11,002 nucleotides of DNA from JAJRXK01 sp964593155 (lineage in GTDB: Bacteria; Krumholzibacteriota; Krumholzibacteriia; JAJRXK01), in assembly GCA_964593155.1 (NCBI GenBank), contig CAZQHE010000136.1:1-11002 (forward strand). Reading direction: 5' to 3'. Positions within the stretch are counted from its first letter, which is position 1. Every line of letters starts with the position of its first letter. Of this stretch, positions 1 through 4,896 are shown piece by piece. The notes under the pieces are model-generated. The model had not been told where the DNA came from and made no database searches. It worked only from the letters and a program-made list of their open reading frames with translations. The position numbers and the translations under genes were made by a program.

Positions 1-35
1 ACTCCGGGGCCATGAACAATCATCGAGGCACACCC

Positions 36-1022
36 CTAGGGCTTCTCCGGTGGGGCCATGAACTCCGGGCCCACCGGATGATTCACATGCCGCTCCAGGA
101 TCTGATCGACCGACACGTGCGTGGCGGGATCGAACTGCCAGCCCCACAGCCGGTCGACCGCCTCGATCTGGTCGGGCCGGCGCGCGCCCCACAGGGCGAT
201 GTCCGATCCGTGGTCGAGCAACCAACGCACCGAGAACGTCAGCACGTCGGTGTCGAAGCGATCGTGCGCGAGTTCCTCGAAGGCCTCCACCGCGTGCAGG
301 TACTCGCCGAACCGCTTCGACTGGAACTTCGGATCGGCCTTGCGCAGATCGTCACCCTCGAAGTTCTGGTGCTCGGTCATCTTCCCGGTGAGCAGACCGC
401 GGCACAACGCGCCGTAGGTGACGGTCTTCACCCCGTGTTGCCGAGCCCAGGGCAGGACGTCCTCCTCGATTCCGCGCTCGAAGAGGTTGTACGGCGGTTG
501 CGTGGTGTGCAGGGGCGCGACGTCGGAGAACGCCTCCATCTGCTCGACCGAGTAGTTGCTCACGCCGATCGCACGGATCTTGCCGGCCTCGCGCAGGCGG
601 AGCATGGCCTCGGCCGTCTCCTCGATCGGCGTGTTCGGGTCGGGCCAGTGGATCTGGTAGAGGTCGATCACGTCGGTCTGCAGACGACGCAACGAGTCCT
701 CGGCCTCCTTCTCGATGCGCTCGCGGCTCGAGTTGCGGAAGGGCTGCTCGTCCTTCCAATCGAGTCCCACCTTGGTGGCCAGGACGACGCGCTCGCGCAG
801 ATCGCCGTGGGCGAGCGCTCGGCCGACGATCTCCTCGCTGCGGCCGAAGCCGTACACGGGAGCGGTGTCGATCAACGAGATGTCGTGGTCGACGGCGGCA
901 TGGATGGTGCGGATCGCCTCGTCCTCGTCGGTACCGCCCCACATCCAACCCCCGATGGCCCAGGTGCCCAGGCCGATCCGCGAAGCCTTGAGTTCGCCTT
1001 CGACGATGTCGACGTATTCCAC
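36..1022 (-). CDS. NADPH-dependent aldo/keto reductase, GSP69/YhdN (AKR11)-like
   Basis: A 328-residue soluble (beta/alpha)8-barrel oxidoreductase that would reduce aldehydes or ketones with NADPH; the physiological substrate cannot be read from sequence. The catalytic tetrad is intact: D52 and Y57 in DTAPVYGFGRSEE, K84 in LATKVGLDW, H125 in YQIHWPDPN. Further family hallmarks are GLGTWAIGGWMWGG near the N-terminus, GVSNYS, and the C-terminal WGARRPDQIEAV and PVGPEFMAPP. From memory these match Bacillus general stress protein 69 (YhdN, AKR11B) along its whole length. I chose the GTG at 1022: AAAGGA lies 6 nt upstream, and the resulting N-terminus (MEYVDIVEG...) aligns with that family. An in-frame ATG at 1070 only adds a low-complexity Arg/Pro stretch. 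The stop is TAG at 36-38. The gene is transcribed leftwards and its promoter probably lies in or near the assembly gap. The family call is very safe; the cellular role is open. Confidence 0.95.
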   Translation of the reverse strand: MEYVDIVEGELKASRIGLGTWAIGGWMWGGTDEDEAIRTIHAAVDHDISLIDTAPVYGFGRSEEIVGRALAHGDLRERVVLATKVGLDWKDEQPFRNSSRERIEKEAEDSLRRLQTDVIDLYQIHWPDPNTPIEETAEAMLRLREAGKIRAIGVSNYSVEQMEAFSDVAPLHTTQPPYNLFERGIEEDVLPWARQHGVKTVTYGALCRGLLTGKMTEHQNFEGDDLRKADPKFQSKRFGEYLHAVEAFEELAHDRFDTDVLTFSVRWLLDHGSDIALWGARRPDQIEAVDRLWGWQFDPATHVSVDQILERHVNHPVGPEFMAPPEKP

Positions 1023-1071
1023 GGCGGGTCCTTTCGGTGGGTGACGGGGCGGCCGGCGACGACCGCCCACG

Positions 1072-1171
1072 NNNNNNNNNNNNNNNNNNNNNNNNNNNNN
1101 NNNNNNNNNNNNNNNNNNNNNNNNNNNNNNNNNNNNNNNNNNNNNNNNNNNNNNNNNNNNNNNNNNNNNNN
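1072..1171. other. Assembly gap of 100 Ns
   Basis: Exactly 100 undetermined bases, the conventional placeholder for a scaffold join of unknown size. The true distance between the reductase gene and the gene at 1301 is therefore unknown, and their adjacency is inferred by scaffolding. Open frames read across the Ns are artefacts. The flanks, 1023-1071 and 1172-1300, hold no gene that I can support. Confidence 0.98.
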
Positions 1172-1300
1172 CGTGATCGAGTCAACGGCCGGGGCGATCG
1201 TGCGTCAAGGACCCCGGACTTGCCAGGCACGCGGCCATCGTGGACTCTCGCGAGTGCCCTGATCCGTCCGTCGTATGATCCCCCAGGTCCGGAGCCGGTC

Positions 1301-1948
1301 ATGTCCCGCTTCCTCCCGTCGCTGCTCGTCGTGCTGATCCTCGCCTCCCCCGCCGGTGCGGCCGAGGGAGACGCGCTCGCCCGCCGCGTGGCCGAGGCCG
1401 TCGGCGTGGAGAACTGGAGCGACGTCGAGCGCGTGGCCTTCACCTGGAAGCATGTGCCGAGTGGAAACGCGCGTTCGTTCGTGTGGCACCCAGCGCAGGA
1501 CAGCGTGGCCGTAACCTTCAATGGAACGACCACGCGCATCCACACCGGGTCGATCGAGACCGACGACCATCGGCGTGCCCATGCCGCCTTCGTCAACGAC
1601 CACTACTGGATGCTGTTCGAACTCCGTCTGGCCCTCGACACGGGCGTGGAGTTCGAGGACCTCGGGCCGACGCCGGTGCCGGGCTTCGACGACATGGGAA
1701 ACCGCCGCGCCCTGCGCGTCCACTACACCGGCGACGCCGGCTACACTCCGGGCGACGCCTACGTGCTCTACCTGGGCGACGACGACCTCCCCGACGCCTG
1801 GGCCTTCCATCGCAGCGGCGCCGAGGAGCCGAGCCTGGTGACCACACGCCAGGACTGGGGCGAGGCCGGCGGGATCCGCTTCCCCATGCGCTTCGTCACC
1901 GCCGACGGGACGACGTTCATCACGATCGAGGACGTCACGATCGAGTGA
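1301..1948 (+). CDS. Exported protein, possible DUF6503/LolA-like fold
   Basis: A 215-residue protein with a clear Sec signal peptide: MSRF, then a hydrophobic core at about residues 5-16, with an SPAGA site that predicts cleavage after A20. The mature protein is rich in alternating beta-strand patterns and conserved-looking aromatic motifs: FTWKHV, FVWHPAQDSVAV, FVNDHYWMLFEL, YTPGDAYVLYLGDD, and a C-terminal GGIRFPMRF ... TFITIEDVTIE. This layout resembles DUF6503-type and outer-membrane-lipoprotein-sorting-like (half-barrel) periplasmic proteins. That is recalled pattern similarity, not a search result, and no enzymatic residue is evident. The start is ATG 1301 with GGAG 6 nt upstream. The sequence TATGAT at 1274-1279 could be a -10 box, but no -35 partner is visible. 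The gene stands alone: the neighbour upstream lies beyond the gap on the other strand and the next gene begins 253 bp downstream. A small GC hairpin (1958-1973) follows the stop but lacks a T-run. Confidence 0.85.
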   Translation: MSRFLPSLLVVLILASPAGAAEGDALARRVAEAVGVENWSDVERVAFTWKHVPSGNARSFVWHPAQDSVAVTFNGTTTRIHTGSIETDDHRRAHAAFVNDHYWMLFELRLALDTGVEFEDLGPTPVPGFDDMGNRRALRVHYTGDAGYTPGDAYVLYLGDDDLPDAWAFHRSGAEEPSLVTTRQDWGEAGGIRFPMRFVTADGTTFITIEDVTIE

Positions 1949-2041
1949 TCGCCGGTCCGGGCGCGTGCGCCCGCTCCGGAAACCCGTCCAGCAGGCCCTG
2001 TCGACGGGCCCGGTCCGAGGGGCCCCGAAGTCCGGTCCGGA

Positions 2042-2072
2042 TGCATCAGATCGCCGGCTCGTCCCACCTTTC
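2042..2072. repeat. 31-bp imperfect intergenic repeat, copy 1
   Basis: Begins with TGCATCAGATC, followed after six mostly variable G/C positions by TCG-CCCACCT-TC. It aligns without gaps to 10650-10680 at about 25 of 31 positions, with the first 11 bases identical. It sits 94 bp after the stop at 1948 and 130 bp before the small gene at 2202. No protein frame is conserved across the two copies. It could be a protein-binding site, a promoter-associated element or a decayed mobile repeat; the orientation is arbitrary. Confidence 0.5.
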
Positions 2073-2190
2073 ACAGAGCTCCTCCGGACTCCGGTCCACG
2101 GCTTTTCTTCACCTTCGAGCTCTGCACGCCGCGGAGGAGCCGGCCGATTCGTCGTGCCGTGCGGTCCATCAGTCTCGAGTCTCGCCACCG

Positions 2191-2198
2191 AAGGAGGT
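2191..2198 (+). promoter_or_regulatory. Near-perfect Shine-Dalgarno of the small ORF
   Basis: AAGGAGGT, complementary to the 16S rRNA 3' end over its full length, ends 3 nt before the ATG at 2202. It is the strongest ribosome-binding site in the window and decides the start of the 36-residue protein over longer in-frame readings. Confidence 0.8.
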
Positions 2199-2201
2199 GT
2201 C

Positions 2202-2312
2202 ATGAGCTTCGCCGATCTGATCGCCTTCATCATGGAGCTGGCCAATCAGCTGCCGGCCGATGCCCAGGAGGCCATCGCCCAGATCATCGAGATCCTCCAG
2301 GGTCTGATGTAG
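2202..2312 (+). CDS. 36-residue acidic amphipathic helical small protein
   Basis: I do not recognise a family. The product has five acidic residues (D5, E12, D20, E23, E30) and no Lys or Arg at all. P18 divides two helices. Hydrophobic residues follow a perfect heptad-like rhythm in each: F3, L6, I10, L13, L17 in the first, and A21, I25, I28, L32, L35 in the second. This suggests a helical hairpin or an oligomerising or membrane-surface peptide rather than a transmembrane segment. Codon third positions are strongly G/C, as in the neighbouring real genes, and the SD is nearly perfect, so I judge it a genuine, well-translated gene. An in-frame extension back to 1965 is unlikely because it lacks an SD and would run through the repeat at 2042. 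The gene lies 91 bp upstream of the FG-GAP gene on the same strand, possibly as the head of that operon. A leader-peptide, toxin-like or adaptor role are all open. Confidence 0.72.
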   Translation: MSFADLIAFIMELANQLPADAQEAIAQIIEILQGLM

Positions 2313-2323
2313 GCCGTACAGAT

Positions 2324-2360
2324 GGGTCCCCCGCTCGCGCCCCGCTGGGACTGGGGGCCC
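2324..2360 (+). other. Bulged GC hairpin between small ORF and FG-GAP gene
   Basis: GGG-T-CCCCC (2324-2332) can pair with GGGGGCCC (2353-2360), giving an 8-bp all-G/C stem with one bulged T and a 20-nt loop. It begins 11 nt after the small ORF's stop. There is no T-run, so it is not a standard intrinsic terminator. It could stabilise the 3' end of the small-protein message or attenuate read-through into the downstream operon. Confidence 0.35.
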
Positions 2361-2403
2361 TCACCCCTTCCTCGAATCCGTCGCCTCGAATCGGGAGACC
2401 ACC

Positions 2404-3843
2404 ATGCGCCCCCACCACCTGCTCGACATCCGCGGACTCCTCGCCGTGGCGATCCTTCTCGTCGCGATGCCCGTCCATGCCCAGTTCTGTTTCGACGCGG
2501 ACGGGCCTCTCGTTCCGGGAGCCGGCGAGCGCGCGAACGCGGTGGCGATCGGCGATCTGGACGGCGACGGCCTGGCCGACGTCGTCACGGCCAACGACAC
2601 GACCGACCGGATCGCGGTCCTCCGCCAGCTCACGGGAGGTACCCTGGACGACGCGGTGCTGTGGGCGACGGGCGACGAGCCGGTCTCGCTCGCGCTGGCC
2701 GACCTCGACGGCGACACCGACCTCGACGTCGTGACCGGAGACCAGACGTCGGGGGCCTGGTCCGTCCTGTGGAACGACGGTGCCGGCGGCCTGGCCGAAC
2801 GCGATTCGATCCCGTCGGCCCCGGCCGTGAACGAGGTGCAGGTGGCCGACCTGGACGGCGACGGCCATCTCGACCTGCTCGCGGTCAACGGCTCGGGTGC
2901 CACGATCACCGTGGCCCACGGCCGTGGCGACGGCACCTTCGATGCCACGCTCTCATTCTCCACCGACCTGACGCCGAACGGTCTGGTCGTGGCCGACTTC
3001 GACGACGACGGGCTTCTCGACGTCGCCGTCTCGAACTTCGAGTCGTCGACGGTGACCGTGCACCTCAACGACGGTGCGCGCGGGTTCGCACCGCGCACGC
3101 CCGTCGCGATCGGCCTGAATCCCCTGGACGTCGTCGTCGGCGACTTCGACGGCACGAACGGCCCCGACGTGGCCGTGACCGAGTTCTTCGCCGACCGCGT
3201 GTCGGTCCTGCTGAACGACGGATCGGGCTCGCTGGCCGCTCCCGTGCAGGTGAGCGCCGGAGCCGGAGCCTTCTCGCTGGCCGCCCCCGACCTCGACTGC
3301 GACGGGCTGTCCGAACTCGTCACCGGCAACCTGAACTCCGACGACGTCACGGTGCTGGCGAATCTCGGATCGGCCGAGTTCGCGACGCCGAACGTGGTGT
3401 CGAGCGGCTCGAATCCCTCGACCTTCGCCTTCGGCGATCTCGACGGCGACGGCGCGCCCGACCTGGCAGTGCCCTACCAGGAAGGTGTCGTGTACGGGCC
3501 CGACACGTGCCCGGCGACGGCCTGTCTCGCCAGCACCTCGGTGCCCGCCGACCCGCGCTCGGGCCTCGAACGGGTGGACGCGCGTCCGAATCCCTTCAAC
3601 CCGCGCACGGTGGTGTCGTTCGACCTCGCGCGATCCGCCTCGGTGTCGATCGCGATCCACGATGCCGCTGGACGCCTCGTGCGAACTCTGCTACCGCAGG
3701 CCACGTTCGCGACCGGACGGCACGACGTGGTGTGGCCCGGCCGCGACGACGCCGGCCGGGCAGTGGCGTCGGGCGTCTCCCACTACCGGATCTCGCTCGA
3801 CGGCGAGGTCGCGGCCGCCGGTCGCGTGACCCTCGCGAAGTAG
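2404..3843 (+). CDS. Secreted FG-GAP/VCBS seven-bladed propeller with FlgD-like C-terminal sorting domain
   Basis: A 479-residue exported protein. The signal peptide has its hydrophobic core at about residues 11-22 and predicted cleavage after A26 (PVHA|Q). Seven repeats each carry a DxDxDG-type calcium loop, starting at D51, D100, D149, D198, D247, D296 and D345, exactly 49 residues apart. Together they should form one seven-bladed beta-propeller. Blade 5 (DFDGTNG) has lost a ligand and blade 6 has Glu at the last position. C29 before the first blade and C369/C374 after the last could clasp the ring. Residues 388-479 are a FlgD-Ig-like/T9SS type A-like domain: PNPFNP at 395-400, then HDAAGRLVRTL, ending GRVTLAK. 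This implies export across the outer membrane and surface attachment. The start is ATG 2404 with GGGAG 6 nt upstream. The stop lies 10 bp before the sigma-factor gene, so co-transcription is likely. The ligand is unknown; such propellers are often adhesive or sensory. Confidence 0.92.
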   Translation: MRPHHLLDIRGLLAVAILLVAMPVHAQFCFDADGPLVPGAGERANAVAIGDLDGDGLADVVTANDTTDRIAVLRQLTGGTLDDAVLWATGDEPVSLALADLDGDTDLDVVTGDQTSGAWSVLWNDGAGGLAERDSIPSAPAVNEVQVADLDGDGHLDLLAVNGSGATITVAHGRGDGTFDATLSFSTDLTPNGLVVADFDDDGLLDVAVSNFESSTVTVHLNDGARGFAPRTPVAIGLNPLDVVVGDFDGTNGPDVAVTEFFADRVSVLLNDGSGSLAAPVQVSAGAGAFSLAAPDLDCDGLSELVTGNLNSDDVTVLANLGSAEFATPNVVSSGSNPSTFAFGDLDGDGAPDLAVPYQEGVVYGPDTCPATACLASTSVPADPRSGLERVDARPNPFNPRTVVSFDLARSASVSIAIHDAAGRLVRTLLPQATFATGRHDVVWPGRDDAGRAVASGVSHYRISLDGEVAAAGRVTLAK

Positions 3844-3853
3844 AGGACGTCGT

Positions 3854-4417
3854 GTGTTGAAGACGAAGGCCAGCCTGTCGCGCAGCGACACCGTCACCCT
3901 GGTCGACCTCTGCCGGCAGGGCGACGAGCACGCCTGGCGGGTCCTCGTCGAGCGCTACGAGAACCTGGTGTACTCCACGGCCCTCGGAACCGGGCTCGAC
4001 CGCGAGGCGGCCTCGGAAGTGCACCAGCGGGTGTGGGTGGAACTCCACCGCTCCCTGCACCGTCTGCGCGACCCCCAGGGGTTGCCGAAGTGGTTGATCG
4101 TGACCGCCCGGCGGCTGTCGTACGAGCAGTCGGTGCGGTCGTCCCGACAGGTCGTGGACCTGAGCGACGAGTTGGTCGATCCCGGCCCGTCGAGTCACAC
4201 GTTGGTCGAGAGACTGCAGGAGTCCCAGTTCGTCCACCAGGCCCTGCGCCGCATGCGGGGCCGCTGCCATCACCTCCTGCACATGCTGTTCTTCGAGGAC
4301 CCCCGCCCCGCCTACCGCGACGTCGCCGACCGGCTCGGCGTGGCCGTGGGCACCCTCGGATCCATGCGCTCCCGCTGCCTGGCCCGGCTGCGCGAACTGA
4401 TGGAGGAGTCGACATGA
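3854..4417 (+). CDS. ECF-type RNA polymerase sigma factor
   Basis: A 187-residue sigma-70 family factor with only regions 2 and 4, the two-domain ECF layout. Region 2 spans about 16-92 (CRQGDEHAWRVLVERYENLVY, then EVHQRVWVELHRSLHRL and PKWLIVTARRLSYE). Region 4 spans about 126-184, with the helix-turn-helix in YRDVADRLGVAVGTLGSMRSR (154-174). The motif RCHHLLHMLFFEDP at 137-150 is typical of the sigma factors that I associate with CHAT-protein operons. It would direct RNA polymerase to a dedicated regulon; no target promoter motif could be defined here. The start is GTG 3854, with GAGGA (3843-3847) 6 nt upstream that overlaps the TAG of the FG-GAP gene. A TTG at 3857 is an alternative start. 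The stop overlaps the next gene by ATGA (4414-4417), so the two are translationally coupled. No conventional zinc-finger or membrane anti-sigma gene is adjacent, which makes the next gene the candidate restrainer. Confidence 0.93.
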   Translation: MLKTKASLSRSDTVTLVDLCRQGDEHAWRVLVERYENLVYSTALGTGLDREAASEVHQRVWVELHRSLHRLRDPQGLPKWLIVTARRLSYEQSVRSSRQVVDLSDELVDPGPSSHTLVERLQESQFVHQALRRMRGRCHHLLHMLFFEDPRPAYRDVADRLGVAVGTLGSMRSRCLARLRELMEEST

Positions 4418-4896
4418 AGTCGAACGAACTGGAACACCTGCTCGAGTGGATGGGCACGCGCGGGTGGGACGCACCGGCCGAGGACGCCCGACGGCGTGCC
4501 TTGGAGATCCCGCGCACGCAGGACGCGGTGCCCGCCGTGTCGACCAGGGCCCGATCGCTACGACCCTCCGACGTTCGTGCCGCCAGCACGCTCCTCGACG
4601 ACGACCGGCGTCTGGTGAGCCACAGCGCCGAACACGTGGACCTGTCCCTACTGGTCGAACGGCACGCCGAACGCCAGGGACTGCTGGCCCTCGAGGGGCG
4701 TGCCTGGCTCGCCGACGAGCAGCCAGGGGAACCCGTGATCGACGTCGTGTGGACCCACGACGACCATGTGATCGATCACCGCCGTCTGACCGACGGTCAG
4801 ACCTTCCGCTTCGAGGGGGCGCCGGTGCGGGGCTGGACCCTGGAGATCCACGTCGAGGGCGAGCCCACCGTCGTCCTGGAGGACCCCGGTGCCTGA
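4414..4896 (+). CDS. Unrecognised 160-residue protein, candidate sigma regulator or CHAT substrate
   Basis: No named domain can be assigned with confidence. Residues 1-32 look helical and charged (MKSNELEHLLEWM ... AEDARRRALEI). Residues 33-56 form a probable flexible linker with Pro, Ser and Arg. Residues 60-156 are beta-rich (HVDLSLLVER, GLLALEGRAWL, PVIDVVWTHDD, TFRFEGAPVRGWTLEIHVEG). The beta part recalls the small carboxypeptidase-regulatory-like/Ig-like domains carried by proteins encoded between sigma factors and CHAT proteins in other bacteria; this is pattern memory only. There is no signal peptide, membrane segment or cysteine, so it is cytoplasmic and not a zinc-binding anti-sigma. 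The start ATG overlaps the sigma stop (ATGA), with GGAGGAG 5 nt upstream; the 3' end overlaps the CHAT gene by 8 bp. Its position between the two argues for a role linking them, either as an anti-sigma factor or as the protease's substrate. That role is inference. Confidence 0.85.
   Translation: MKSNELEHLLEWMGTRGWDAPAEDARRRALEIPRTQDAVPAVSTRARSLRPSDVRAASTLLDDDRRLVSHSAEHVDLSLLVERHAERQGLLALEGRAWLADEQPGEPVIDVVWTHDDHVIDHRRLTDGQTFRFEGAPVRGWTLEIHVEGEPTVVLEDPGA

Noticed and set aside
1274..1279. TATGAT as a -10 box for the 1301 gene
   Set aside because: No acceptable -35 hexamer is found 16-18 bp upstream. It may still function, but one hexamer is not enough.
1037..1300. N-terminal extension of the 1301 gene across the N gap
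   Set aside because: The frame passes only because Ns contain no stops. A signal peptide and SD define the start at 1301.
1958..1973. 6-bp GC hairpin after the 1301 gene as a terminator
   Set aside because: There is no T-run after it, and short G/C stems are common by chance in such GC-rich sequence.
1978..2003. ECF-like promoter (GGAAAC, 16-bp spacer, GTCG) upstream of the operon
   Set aside because: I looked for the same pair before the subtilase gene and the 9231 gene and did not find it, so autoregulation by the ECF sigma cannot be argued from this window.
2042..2067. Minus-strand mini-ORFs starting inside both repeat copies (…DLMHP…)
   Set aside because: Only the first few codons agree because they lie in the repeat. 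The following residues differ completely and there is no properly spaced SD.
1965..2201. 79-residue upstream extension of the small ORF
   Set aside because: It lacks an SD, is rich in Pro, Arg and Ser, and reads through the repeat element. The near-perfect SD sits directly before ATG 2202.
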